From assembly GCF_000685865.1 (NCBI RefSeq), contig NZ_JMKS01000003.1:1803001-1867000 (forward strand): a DNA stretch of 64,000 nt. Direction: 5' to 3'. Shown here one piece after another: positions 1-7,896 of this stretch (within the stretch, counting starts at the first letter, position 1; the number at the start of each line of letters is the position of its first letter). The position numbers and the translations under genes were made by a program. This DNA comes from Exiguobacterium antarcticum DSM 14480 (GTDB taxonomy: Bacteria; Bacillota; Bacilli; Exiguobacteriales; Exiguobacteriaceae). The notes under the pieces were generated by a model. The model was not told the origin of the DNA. It searched no databases and worked only from the letters and a program-made list of their open reading frames with translations.

Positions 1-669
1 GAAGCGATTGAAACGGTTGCTGCCATCAAGAAAACAACAGCCAGCACGTTAAAAGATACACCACTCGAGCAGGCACAAGTGGCTTACGGTGGTATTTCGA
101 GTATCAACAGTGATTTAAATGATACGTCAAAAGCTGACTTTACCCGGACGGTCGTCATCATGATCGTCAGCTTGTTCGTCATCCTTGCAGTCATGTTCCG
201 TTCGTTGATCATGCCACTGTTTATGATCGGTTCATTGTTATTGACGTACTATACGTCGGTCTCGATTACTGAATTGATTTTCGTCAATGGACTTGGTTAC
301 GATGGAATCAGCTGGGCCGTTCCATTCTTCGGATTCGTCATGCTGGTTGCCCTTGGGATTGACTATTCCATCTTCCTCCTTGATCGTTTCCGGGAAGAAA
401 CGATCAACGGATTGGATACAAAAGAAGCCATGTATGTCTCGATGAAGAAAATGGGCTCGGTCATCATTACGGCGGCCATCATTTTGGCCGGAACGTTTGG
501 TGCCATGATGCCATCTGGTGTTCTCAGTCTTGTCCAGATTGCGACGATTGTCATAACGGGTCTCCTGTTATACGGATTGATTGTCCTACCACTTCTGATT
601 CCAGCGATTACAGTTTCGTTTGGACCAGGTGTCTGGTGGCCATTCCGTCAAAAACAGAATAAAAAATAA
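1..669 (+). CDS. MMPL/RND-family membrane transporter, C-terminal part
   Basis: The gene enters from the left edge in frame 1, with no start in the window, and ends at the TAA at 667. About 222 residues are visible. They hold a hydrophilic stretch (the end of an extracytoplasmic loop) followed by five strongly hydrophobic segments. A charged turn, reading roughly DYSIFLLDRFREE, matches the conserved aspartate/arginine segment of the MMPL family. Members are proton-driven exporters of lipids, peptides or drugs (YdfJ-like in Bacillus). The substrate cannot be told from this fragment. A strong hairpin follows the stop. Confidence 0.85.
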   Translation, partial: EAIETVAAIKKTTASTLKDTPLEQAQVAYGGISSINSDLNDTSKADFTRTVVIMIVSLFVILAVMFRSLIMPLFMIGSLLLTYYTSVSITELIFVNGLGYDGISWAVPFFGFVMLVALGIDYSIFLLDRFREETINGLDTKEAMYVSMKKMGSVIITAAIILAGTFGAMMPSGVLSLVQIATIVITGLLLYGLIVLPLLIPAITVSFGPGVWWPFRQKQNKK

Positions 670-681
670 GAAATTCCAGTC

Positions 682-713
682 GTCCATCCGGGCATCCCCC
701 GGATGGACTTTTT
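682..713 (+). terminator. Rho-independent terminator after the MMPL gene
   Basis: An 11-bp perfect stem (arms 682-692 and 698-708, starting GTCCATCC) with a 5-nt loop is followed by TTTTT at 709-713. It ends the MMPL transcript, so an ATG at 703 inside the hairpin is an unlikely start for the next gene. Confidence 0.9.
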
Positions 714-741
714 CGGTATACTGAACAAGGAGGCGATCATC

Positions 742-1593
742 ATACAACAATTTAAACAGTTAACCCACCGGATTTGGTACCAGACACCGGTCAGTGAGAC
801 GGATCGACCCATCGTCGCGGTGATTACGGGGGACGACCGGAGTCTCGTCATCGATGCCGGAAATTCGAGCCAACACGCCGCTCTATTTTTAGAGGAGATG
901 AAAAAACAAGGGCTGAAACAACCGGACCTCGTTGCATTGACGCATTGGCACTGGGATCATATCTTCGGAATGAAACAGATGGCCGTGCCGACGATTGCGA
1001 CGAAACGGACGGTTGAAGAGATGCAAAAGATGATGGATTACGAATGGTCGGATGAGGCACTCGAGGAACGGATCCAACAAGAGATTGAAATTCCGTTTTG
1101 TGCCGATGCGATCAAACTGGAGTTCGGAGCAAACCGTGACATCGAGATCGTCTTGCCGACGATTCAATTCGAAGGGCAACTTGAAGTGGATCTTGGTGGA
1201 GTTCAGTGTCTCCTGCGGCAAGTCGAAAATGATCATTCGCCAGAGAGTGCATTGATCTATATTCCACAAGAACGGGTCCTGTTTTTAGGGGACGCGATGT
1301 ATGCGGATATCTTTTCTGCCAAGTGGAACTATACGACCGACCAAACAACCCGTTTACTGGATGTCATCGCGGAATATGACGCCGACTATTACGTCTGGTC
1401 ACATGGCGAAGCGATGCCAAAGGATGAATTTGAACAAGAAGTCATGGTGTTGCGTCGGGCGATTGAGGTGACGCAGCAAGCTTCAGGCCAGGTATCCGAC
1501 ATGCGCCGGTTGTATCGTGAGAGGGTCGAACGGGACTTGACGACGGGTGAGGAAGAAACACTCGTGTTTTTCGCAAACGGAACCAAAAAATAA
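742..1593 (+). CDS. MBL-fold metallo-hydrolase
   Basis: This is a metallo-beta-lactamase-fold hydrolase of about 283 residues. The Zn-binding signature HWHWDH lies near residue 68. A downstream H-S segment (NDHSPES), the GDAMYAD aspartate and a late SHGEAMP histidine complete the usual metal ligands. The substrate is unknown. A perfect AAGGAGG (727-733) lies 8 nt before ATA at 742 and 5 nt before ATC at 739; no in-frame ATG, GTG or TTG follows it closely. The in-frame ATG at 703 is inside the preceding terminator and upstream of the ribosome-binding site. The start shown is therefore a non-standard codon. Family assignment is firm; the start is uncertain. Confidence 0.8.
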   Translation: MQQFKQLTHRIWYQTPVSETDRPIVAVITGDDRSLVIDAGNSSQHAALFLEEMKKQGLKQPDLVALTHWHWDHIFGMKQMAVPTIATKRTVEEMQKMMDYEWSDEALEERIQQEIEIPFCADAIKLEFGANRDIEIVLPTIQFEGQLEVDLGGVQCLLRQVENDHSPESALIYIPQERVLFLGDAMYADIFSAKWNYTTDQTTRLLDVIAEYDADYYVWSHGEAMPKDEFEQEVMVLRRAIEVTQQASGQVSDMRRLYRERVERDLTTGEEETLVFFANGTKK

Positions 1594-1680
1594 TTGAAGC
1601 GAATCGGCAGGTTTGTGTGGTTCAAACGAGAATTCCTTATTATATAGAAAAATTTGGATTATAGTAAGGGAGTTCTACTG

Positions 1681-1809
1681 ATGGAGCACAAACCGAAAGA
1701 TCGGAATGAAGCGGCGAATCGTGTCTTTTTTGGAACGGGTAATATCTTTACCGTCATTTTAGTCATTGGATTTGCTTTGTATCTGTTGTATCAGTTTTAT
1801 ATACGATGA
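1681..1809 (+). CDS. Small single-span membrane protein (42 aa)
   Basis: ATG at 1681 follows AAGGGAG (1666-1672) at a normal distance. The product is 42 residues: a charged N-terminus (MEHKPKDRNEAANR), then one hydrophobic segment of about 20 residues (TVILVIGFALYLLYQFY) and a final arginine. A terminator follows the TGA within 10 bases, giving a compact one-gene unit. No function is recognised. The ribosome-binding site, membrane segment and terminator support a real gene. Confidence 0.6.
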   Translation: MEHKPKDRNEAANRVFFGTGNIFTVILVIGFALYLLYQFYIR

Positions 1810-1813
1810 CGTG

Positions 1814-1842
1814 ATCACCCTGTACTTCAAGGGTGATTTTTT
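1814..1842 (+). terminator. Rho-independent terminator
   Basis: ATCACCCT (1814-1821) pairs with AGGGTGAT (1830-1837), followed by a T run to 1842. It closes the small membrane-protein unit. Confidence 0.85.
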
Positions 1843-1927
1843 CGTTTTAGGGGAGTGCAAGCGAATCAGATATTGGGTAATCCTTAACGGAGGACAAAAA
1901 GAATGTTCATTAGAAGGAGGCACCCCC

Positions 1928-2632
1928 ATGAAACGCATCCAGATTGCCGACTTTGATCGTCGCATGCCACCACTTGAACTGCGGGAGATGGATGATTATT
2001 ACGAAACGGTATTTGTCTTAAACTACGATGAACTGTATCCGTCGACACAAGTACGGACGATCCAGTTAGCTGATATTTATATCAATCTTGTCATTACGCC
2101 AGAAGGTACAAAACTCGTCTCGGCACTGTTCTTAAAACCGGTCGTGGTCTCGGACATCGTCTCGTGGATGCAACTGTATACGATTAGTTTTGCGACAGCT
2201 GACGCATCCGGGTATTACACGGAAGGGGCTGATGAAATTTTAGAAATTGTTTTATACCAGGGCAATCCGATTGTCATTGCGACGAGAGGAACGGACCGCT
2301 TGTATTATGAGACCGAGGGAGCGATTGAGATGCGGCGAGAATCCAGTGAAGTCATTGGAAAAAAACCATTACTGTATCTAAACGGAGAAGCTTGGTTTGG
2401 GGTTCCCCACCTTGAATTCAATTCAAGTCAGGATGAAATTCATGTCAACGGAACATTTTTGTTCGCGGACTATATGGACACGTACCAGGGACGTGTCGGT
2501 TTTTTTCGTAAAGCAGATCCCGGTTTACCGGTCGTCCTGTTAGTAGGGGAAGCGATCATTGAAGTGGAGTTGACTGAAAATCCAGACGGAAGCCGGGTTC
2601 TCGTCATCGAACAGCCGTATGATGAAGCATGA
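1928..2632 (+). CDS. Hypothetical protein (234 aa), unrecognised
   Basis: ATG at 1928 sits behind a strong GAAGGAGG. The reading frame stays open further upstream, but that part lacks a ribosome-binding site and crosses the terminator at 1814-1842. The product is an acidic soluble protein of 234 residues with no signal peptide or membrane span. It is rich in short beta-type hydrophobic stretches (IYINLVITPEG, VVVSDIVSWMQLYTI, GFFRKADPGLPVVLLVGEAIIEVEL). I do not recognise the family. It precedes a ROK regulator gene but is separated from it by about 180 bases and is probably independent. Confidence 0.7.
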   Translation: MKRIQIADFDRRMPPLELREMDDYYETVFVLNYDELYPSTQVRTIQLADIYINLVITPEGTKLVSALFLKPVVVSDIVSWMQLYTISFATADASGYYTEGADEILEIVLYQGNPIVIATRGTDRLYYETEGAIEMRRESSEVIGKKPLLYLNGEAWFGVPHLEFNSSQDEIHVNGTFLFADYMDTYQGRVGFFRKADPGLPVVLLVGEAIIEVELTENPDGSRVLVIEQPYDEA

Positions 2633-2814
2633 TTCCAACTAGAGATAGATTCGAAAATGATTTTGATCACAGGTGGCAACCAGATTGTGTTCTTTTCACA
2701 AGAGTTCGTCCGGAAAAAAGTCAGAGACAGAGAATCCGGACGGAATCATGAAATCCCTTACAAAATATGCGAGAATAAGATAAGAGACATGAATGGAAGG
2801 GATGCGGGGCGAAC

Positions 2815-3975
2815 ATGGTCAAAGAAATGCCACGAAATTCAAAGTGGATGCGATCCTACAACCGGGCACTCGTGTTACGTTTGATTCGGATGCATCAACC
2901 GATTTCACGAGTCGAACTGGCACAACAAACAAAATTAACAAAACCAACCGTTTCGAACATCGTCGGAGAATTGATTGCGGATCAACTCGTGATGGAACGT
3001 GAACTCGGTGTCTCAAACGGAGGACGAAAGCCGATTCTGCTCGAACTGGTGGCAAAAGAACAATACGTCATCGGGATTGATGCGACAAGTCACCGCTTTA
3101 TTGGAGTCATCGCGGATTTAAGCGGGAATACGATTCACGAAGTGGAAACGATGGGGAAATTTGATACGAATGAAGAACTGATGGAGGCTGTCGTTCAATT
3201 GTGTCAAGAACTGATTGACGCAACAGAGCAGGTCGGAACGATTCATGGAATCGGTATATCCGTTCACGGGATGGTCAATCCGGAGACTGGAGTCATTCTG
3301 TTTGCTCCACGTTTTCATCTCCATGATGTTGCATTAAAAGAACATTTGGAGCAGCGTTTTGCGTATCCGGTCTTCATTGAAAACGATGTCCGGGCCCTGG
3401 CCTCGTTCGAATTGTTATTCGGAGAAGGTGTCGGCGTCGATCAATTCTTCTACCTGTATGCAGGGGAAGGGATCGGAGGAGCGTATGTCCTCGATGGAAA
3501 GCTGATTGACGGAGAAAATCATATCACCGGTGAAGTGGGGCATATGCGGCTTGATTTGGATGGACCAATCTGTTCGTGTGGAAATCGGGGATGTCTTGAA
3601 GCCTTGGCCGGTGAAAAAGCCTTGCTACGTGATTTTGAAGCGATTGACCCACAAGTCAAGACCTTGACCGACCTTCGGCGACGTCTGACGGAAGGCGATT
3701 CCCATGCAAAAGCGGCATATCACCGGGCAGGTGAATACATCGGCATCGGTGTCTTGAACACGATTCACTTGATTAATCCAAAACGCATTTTACTGGGGGG
3801 ACCGATGTTTGAACTGGCTCCTTCCATCGTGGATCAAATTAAAGAACGGGTCGCGCACACTGCCTTGACGACGGCTTCACGTGAAACCGATGTCAAGATG
3901 GTTCCGTGGAGCGAAAAACAAGGAGCGCTTAGTGCGGCCGCTTTGGCGACGAACAGTATTTTTCAAACGATTTGA
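2815..3975 (+). CDS. ROK-family transcriptional repressor (XylR/NagC type)
   Basis: The protein has 386 residues. An N-terminal winged helix-turn-helix (about residues 15-70, helix pair VELAQQTKLTKPTVSN) is followed by a ROK sugar-kinase-like domain. The ROK zinc site C-S-C-G-N-R-G-C-L-E lies at about residues 252-262, and glycine-rich GEGIGGAYV and GEVGHM motifs are present. ROK repressors bind a sugar in the kinase-like fold and release DNA. It is transcribed toward the galactoside operon and stops 82 bases before that promoter, so it is the probable repressor, sensing galactose or a galactoside. That link is an inference. ATG at 2815 has only a weak GGGG upstream; ATG at 2827 is an alternative. 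Confidence 0.9.
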   Translation: MVKEMPRNSKWMRSYNRALVLRLIRMHQPISRVELAQQTKLTKPTVSNIVGELIADQLVMERELGVSNGGRKPILLELVAKEQYVIGIDATSHRFIGVIADLSGNTIHEVETMGKFDTNEELMEAVVQLCQELIDATEQVGTIHGIGISVHGMVNPETGVILFAPRFHLHDVALKEHLEQRFAYPVFIENDVRALASFELLFGEGVGVDQFFYLYAGEGIGGAYVLDGKLIDGENHITGEVGHMRLDLDGPICSCGNRGCLEALAGEKALLRDFEAIDPQVKTLTDLRRRLTEGDSHAKAAYHRAGEYIGIGVLNTIHLINPKRILLGGPMFELAPSIVDQIKERVAHTALTTASRETDVKMVPWSEKQGALSAAALATNSIFQTI

Positions 3976-3978
3976 TGC

Positions 3979-4026
3979 AAGCTTGTGGGGACACGGTGAA
4001 ATCACCGAGTGCTCATAAGCTTTTTT
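3979..4026 (+). terminator. Terminator after the ROK gene
   Basis: AAGCTT at 3979-3984 pairs with AAGCTT at 4017-4022. An inner CGGTGAAATCACCG hairpin lies between them and a run of T follows to 4026. It separates the repressor transcript from the galactoside promoter. Confidence 0.75.
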
Positions 4027-4057
4027 GTCGTCCATTTCGCCTAGAAAATATTTTTTA

Positions 4058-4071
4058 TGAAACCGTTTACA
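4058..4071 (+). promoter_or_regulatory. CcpA cre site at the galactoside operon promoter
   Basis: TGAAACCGTTTACA matches every fixed position of the cre consensus TGWNANCGNTNWCA. It overlaps the -35 element, a position where CcpA with HPr-Ser-P would repress initiation when preferred sugars are present. The sequence match is seen directly; the repression is inferred. Confidence 0.85.
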
Positions 4072-4095
4072 AATCGAAATGGCATGTGCTATAGT
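4066..4095 (+). promoter_or_regulatory. SigA-type promoter of the galactoside operon
   Basis: A -35 TTTACA (4066-4071), an 18-bp spacer and a -10 TATAGT (4090-4095) preceded by an extended -10 TG (4087-4088). Transcription would begin near 4102, leaving a leader of about 110 bases before the first gene. Confidence 0.75.
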
Positions 4096-4102
4096 TTTCT
4101 TA

Positions 4103-4133
4103 AAGTTAGATAATAAATTTAATTTACTAAGTT
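4103..4133 (+). promoter_or_regulatory. Imperfect palindrome, candidate ROK-repressor operator
   Basis: A 31-base AT-rich inverted repeat with half-sites of the form AA(G/C)TTAGWWAAT spans 4103-4133, directly at and after the predicted transcription start. ROK repressors such as XylR bind long AT-rich palindromes with similar TTAGT-type half-sites. The position suits steric repression. Assignment to the repressor encoded at 2815-3975 is an inference. Confidence 0.6.
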
Positions 4134-4209
4134 TTCATCAACTAGTGGAGGTGGATGCAGACCGGCAGGGACCGGTTAAGCTGAAACAAAAGAAGGGGGC
4201 GTCGCGCAG

Positions 4210-4692
4210 ATGGAAACAGAAGATTTATGGGTTTCCTACCGTGAAGCTTTCGGGCGTTACGGAGCAATCCGTGGCTTTTATATGAACCGTTTGACAGGGC
4301 AGATGACGGAACAACAACCGGGAGATGAGCGGTCTTCGGATCAAGACGGCGTTCTCGTTCGTCCACGGCAAGATGGAGTCTTTCAATTTCGGATGTCGTC
4401 CGTACAAGGGGTACTGACGATTCGGTCTTCAGAGCTTCATCTTCGAAAAAATGAGAACGGATACATTGAATTACGGGTGTTGATGCAACAGATGCGATCA
4501 GCCGGTTGTCTGACGCTCGGCGGTGAATTTTATCTGTTCGTCGCACAAGAAGTCGATACACTCGACTATCGTCTCCGGCTGATCGCACGGGTTTTGATTC
4601 AACTGCAACGGATGCCGATCGGCACGGAAATCATCGAACAATGGTGTCAACAAGCAACACAGGAAGGATACCAGCTTAAAAAATACGCTTGA
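4210..4692 (+). CDS. Unrecognised protein, first gene of the galactoside operon (160 aa)
   Basis: A soluble protein of 160 residues without signal peptide or membrane segment. The N-terminal third is polar (SYREAFGRYGAIRGFYMNRL). The middle has strand-like stretches (VFQFRMSSVQGVLTIRSSEL, YIELRVLMQQM) and the C-terminus is helical. A GGGGGC motif lies about 12 bases before the ATG. It opens the operon downstream of the promoter, cre and palindrome, and stops 28 bases before the solute-binding protein gene. I do not know the family. Its place suggests a role tied to galactoside uptake or breakdown, but nothing in the sequence names an activity. Confidence 0.7.
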   Translation: METEDLWVSYREAFGRYGAIRGFYMNRLTGQMTEQQPGDERSSDQDGVLVRPRQDGVFQFRMSSVQGVLTIRSSELHLRKNENGYIELRVLMQQMRSAGCLTLGGEFYLFVAQEVDTLDYRLRLIARVLIQLQRMPIGTEIIEQWCQQATQEGYQLKKYA

Positions 4693-4720
4693 CCACTCAC
4701 ATACAAAGGGGATCACTCAC

Positions 4721-6031
4721 ATGAAATTCAAAAAAACAAAAGTTCTCGCAGCAGCTTCAGTCTTAACATTATCGGCACTTCTTGCTGCGTGTGGCGGCGA
4801 AGACGAGAAACAAGCAACAACAAAAGACGGAAAAACAATCATTTCCTGGTGGGGTTGGGCACCTCAGCCGGAAGCTGGTAAGGAAGTCGTCGACGCGTTC
4901 AATAAATCACAGGATAAATACGTCGTCGAATTCAAACGGTACAGCGAAGACTATGAAAAGCAACTTCAAGTCGCAATGTTATCTGGTAAGGGACCAGACA
5001 TCATCGGCTTAAAAGAACCGATGATTCAACAATACAAAGACCGTGTCGTACCGGTTGATTCCTACATGGATAAAGCAGCCGGCAAAGGCTGGAAAGATAA
5101 GTTCGTCGAGCTCGGCATCGAGCAGACGACGATCGACGGCAAACAATACGCGGTTCCAATCGGCTTCACAGGTCAAGCCTACTTGATGTACAACAAAACG
5201 ATGCTCGACAAATACGGCGTCACACCACCGAAAAACTACAAAGAAACAGTCGACGCTGTCAAAAAGATCAAAGCGTCCGGCGATAAAGTCATTCCATTGA
5301 TGTTAGGTGCAAAAGACGCCTGGATCGACATCGATGTCTACAACGTCTTAAGCCACCAGGTCGCACCGGGCTACATCCAAAAAGTCTTATCGGGTGAAGC
5401 GAAATGGACGGATGACGAGATGGTCAAGACAGCGCAAGTCTGGCAAGACCTGTTCGAAGATAAAGTCTTCCAAGAAGGAGCACTTGGCCTTGCGACATAC
5501 AATGACGGGATGAACCAATTCTTCGATAAAAAAGCAGCGATGTGGGTCATCGGTTCATGGGAGGCCCACTCGATGACGACGGCTGAGAAAAAAGACAAAT
5601 GGAAAATCAAAGATGAGCTTGGCTTCACGCCACTTCCGAACTTAGCGGGTGGAACAGAACAACCGGTCATCGCCTCAATCGACATGGCACTTGCCGTCAA
5701 TAAAGAGTCGAAACAACAAGAAGGCGCAGCAGAATTCGTTGCCTTCATGAGTCAAGGTGAAGGACAAGAAGTCTACATGGGTGAATTCGAAATGGCTCCG
5801 GGCATCAAGGAGGTCAAAATTGATTCAGATGCTGCCTTCACATCAGAAGGTGAAAAAGAGTCGTACAAAATGCTGAACGAAACACTTTCTAAAGCTGTAG
5901 CGAGCCGTGGAATCCGTGATACGAAACTTAACGATATCCTCGGTAAGGAACTTCAAAACATCGCGACTGGTCAAGATCCAAAAGAAGCACTCCAACGTGT
6001 TCAGGATGCAGCCGATCAATCGAAAAAATAA
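4721..6031 (+). CDS. ABC-transporter sugar-binding lipoprotein (galacto-oligosaccharide type)
   Basis: The 436-residue precursor has a lysine-rich start and a lipobox LLAAC with the lipidated Cys at residue 24. The rest is a family-1 extracellular solute-binding fold of the maltose/multiple-sugar type (ISWWGWAPQPEAG near the start, then a typical MNQFFDKKAAMWVIGSWE segment). It would capture oligosaccharides outside the membrane and hand them to the two permeases encoded next. GanS of Bacillus subtilis is the closest kind of analogue because the gene lies beside a GH42 enzyme; exact specificity is inferred from context. A stem-loop follows the stop. Confidence 0.9.
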   Translation: MKFKKTKVLAAASVLTLSALLAACGGEDEKQATTKDGKTIISWWGWAPQPEAGKEVVDAFNKSQDKYVVEFKRYSEDYEKQLQVAMLSGKGPDIIGLKEPMIQQYKDRVVPVDSYMDKAAGKGWKDKFVELGIEQTTIDGKQYAVPIGFTGQAYLMYNKTMLDKYGVTPPKNYKETVDAVKKIKASGDKVIPLMLGAKDAWIDIDVYNVLSHQVAPGYIQKVLSGEAKWTDDEMVKTAQVWQDLFEDKVFQEGALGLATYNDGMNQFFDKKAAMWVIGSWEAHSMTTAEKKDKWKIKDELGFTPLPNLAGGTEQPVIASIDMALAVNKESKQQEGAAEFVAFMSQGEGQEVYMGEFEMAPGIKEVKIDSDAAFTSEGEKESYKMLNETLSKAVASRGIRDTKLNDILGKELQNIATGQDPKEALQRVQDAADQSKK

Positions 6032-6043
6032 GCACGAGACAGT

Positions 6044-6079
6044 GAAGTGGTGCGCCCTGCGTGCCACTTCCTGATTTTT
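6044..6079 (+). promoter_or_regulatory. Intercistronic stem-loop between binding protein and permease genes
   Basis: GAAGTGG (6044-6050) pairs with CCACTTC (6064-6070), and the stem extends inward through TGCGC/GCGTG. A short T run follows at 6075-6079. Such hairpins commonly act as partial terminators or protect the upstream mRNA, so binding protein exceeds permease. That function is inferred. Confidence 0.6.
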
Positions 6080-6106
6080 AGAGATCAAGAAAGTGGGGAA
6101 ATCGTT

Positions 6107-7072
6107 ATGCAGACAGAGCAACAAGAATTGCCGATCAAACCAAAAGCCGAGCCGCTAAAACCAGCACCACGTTCAAACGTTCCCAAAAAGAAGAGAAAAG
6201 GCAAAATGAAACAAAACATGGTCGGTTGGGCGTTCGTCGGACCCATCGTCCTGTTTGTCGTCGCGTTTATCTATTACGGGATTTTCTATAACGCCTATAA
6301 CTCCTTCTTCTCATGGGACGGGATTTCGTTTGATAAAGTCTTCGTCGGGTTTGAAAACTACGCGGAAATGTTCCGTGATCCGGATTTCTATCTCTCGCTT
6401 AAAAATACGTTCATCTTCACGATTTTAACCGTCACGATTCAAGCCTTTATCGGTCTTGTTCTCGCGTACTTCCTGCACACACAGGGACCGTTACGGACTG
6501 CGATGAAATCGGTCTTCTTCTTCCCGGTCGTCTTGAGTCCGGTTGTTCTTGGGGCCGCGTTCTCACAAATTTATGACTTCCAATTCGGTTACATCAACGA
6601 GTTTCTCCGGGCGATTGGTCTCGGTAGCTTAGAGCAAAACTGGCTCGGTGATCCGGATATCGCACTTTATTCGGTCATCGCGATCAACATCTTCCAGTGG
6701 ACCGGTTCATCGATGGTCATGTATTACATGGCGATGCTGACAATTGAAAAAGAGATCTTTGAAGCCGCTAAAATCGATGGGGCCGGATTCTTCCGGACAC
6801 TCTGGAGCATCGTCTTCCCGAACTTAAAAGGAACGACGTTCACGTTATCGATTCTCGGCGTCATCGGTGGTCTGAAGACGTTTGACCTCGTCTGGATCAC
6901 GACAGCCGGCGGACCCGGTTCTTCAACAGAGTTCATCTCGACTTACCTGTTCCGTAAATCGATGCTGCAACAAGAAGTCGGCTTTTCAAGTGCCGTTGCC
7001 ATCATACTGCTTACAATCGCCTTACTGATCACGTACTTCCAGTTACGTGTTCAAAAGAAAATGGATAACTAA
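6107..7072 (+). CDS. Sugar ABC-transporter permease 1 (MalF/GanP type)
   Basis: This 321-residue permease has a basic, proline-rich cytoplasmic N-terminus (KKKRKGKMKQ) and about six membrane spans. The EAA coupling loop reads EIFEAAKIDGAGFFRTLWSI, where the shared ATPase docks. The frame is open upstream to 6047, but ATG at 6107 follows AAAGTGGGGAA and avoids translating through the intercistronic hairpin. It forms a heterodimer with the next permease. No ATP-binding subunit gene is in the operon, so an MsmX-like ATPase encoded elsewhere is expected. Confidence 0.9.
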   Translation: MQTEQQELPIKPKAEPLKPAPRSNVPKKKRKGKMKQNMVGWAFVGPIVLFVVAFIYYGIFYNAYNSFFSWDGISFDKVFVGFENYAEMFRDPDFYLSLKNTFIFTILTVTIQAFIGLVLAYFLHTQGPLRTAMKSVFFFPVVLSPVVLGAAFSQIYDFQFGYINEFLRAIGLGSLEQNWLGDPDIALYSVIAINIFQWTGSSMVMYYMAMLTIEKEIFEAAKIDGAGFFRTLWSIVFPNLKGTTFTLSILGVIGGLKTFDLVWITTAGGPGSSTEFISTYLFRKSMLQQEVGFSSAVAIILLTIALLITYFQLRVQKKMDN

Positions 7073-7085
7073 GGAGGAACGTCCC

Positions 7086-7871
7086 ATGAATGTAGAATCT
7101 AAAAAAAGCCGTTGGATGATTAACCTCGTTCTGATGCTCGCTTCCATCGTCTGGCTGTTCCCGATCTTCGTCATGTTCAAGGAGAGCTTACGTGTCAACG
7201 GATTCGAAAACTATATCGCAACGCTGCAAAACCCGAATTTCCCGACCTTCGTCTTCAACAGTTTCTTCGTCGCTTTCTTCATGATCATCATCTCGATCAC
7301 AATCCTGGCGTTTGCGGCATTTGCGTTCTCGAAACTCGAATTCGCCGGAAAACGTCTATTGTTCAACATGATTTTAGCCGGTCTGATGTTACCGGTCGCT
7401 TCGATGATCGTTCCGTTGTTCTTTACATTGCGGTCGTTTGACGGACTCAACAACCATTGGGGATTGATCGGAGCCGAAGTCGCCTTTTTCCTTCCGTTTG
7501 GTTTGATGCTGATCAAAGGATACTTCGATGAGTTGCCAAATGAACTGATGGAAGCAGCTTTTATCGATGGTGCGACGATTTTAGAAGTCTTCTTCAAAGT
7601 CATGTTGCCACTGGCGAAACCCGCTTTAGCAACAGCATTGATCTATGCGTTCCTCAACTCATGGAATGAATACTTGATGGTCCTGACGTTCATGACGGAT
7701 CCGGCCTATCAAACGGTCACGATGGCACCAAGCTTCTTTAAAGATGCCCTTGGTGGTGACCCTGGGAAAATCTATGCGTCACTCGTCTTGATCAGTTTAC
7801 CGACCATGGTCTTCTATATCTTCTTCCAACGTTTCTTCCAAAAAGGAATGACAGCAGGTGCAGTAAAATAA
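7086..7871 (+). CDS. Sugar ABC-transporter permease 2 (MalG/GanQ type)
   Basis: This 261-residue inner-membrane permease of the MalG class has six predicted spans. The EAA loop reads ELMEAAFIDGATILEVFFKVMLP and the C-terminal region is typical (QRFFQKGMTAGAVK). The ATG at 7086 is preceded by AAGGAGG, 13 bases after the stop of the first permease gene. The two permeases and the lipoprotein make the importer for the galactosides split by the following hydrolases. Confidence 0.9.
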   Translation: MNVESKKSRWMINLVLMLASIVWLFPIFVMFKESLRVNGFENYIATLQNPNFPTFVFNSFFVAFFMIIISITILAFAAFAFSKLEFAGKRLLFNMILAGLMLPVASMIVPLFFTLRSFDGLNNHWGLIGAEVAFFLPFGLMLIKGYFDELPNELMEAAFIDGATILEVFFKVMLPLAKPALATALIYAFLNSWNEYLMVLTFMTDPAYQTVTMAPSFFKDALGGDPGKIYASLVLISLPTMVFYIFFQRFFQKGMTAGAVK

Positions 7872-7896
7872 TTTGTTTTCAGTCAGGGGGAGCACC

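Noticed and set aside
703-741. ATG at 703 as start of the MBL hydrolase
   Set aside because: It lies inside the terminator hairpin of the preceding gene and before the only good ribosome-binding site.
1766-1927. Upstream extension of the 234-residue protein
   Set aside because: The frame is open, but it crosses the small-protein gene and a terminator and lacks a ribosome-binding site. ATG 1928 has GAAGGAGG.
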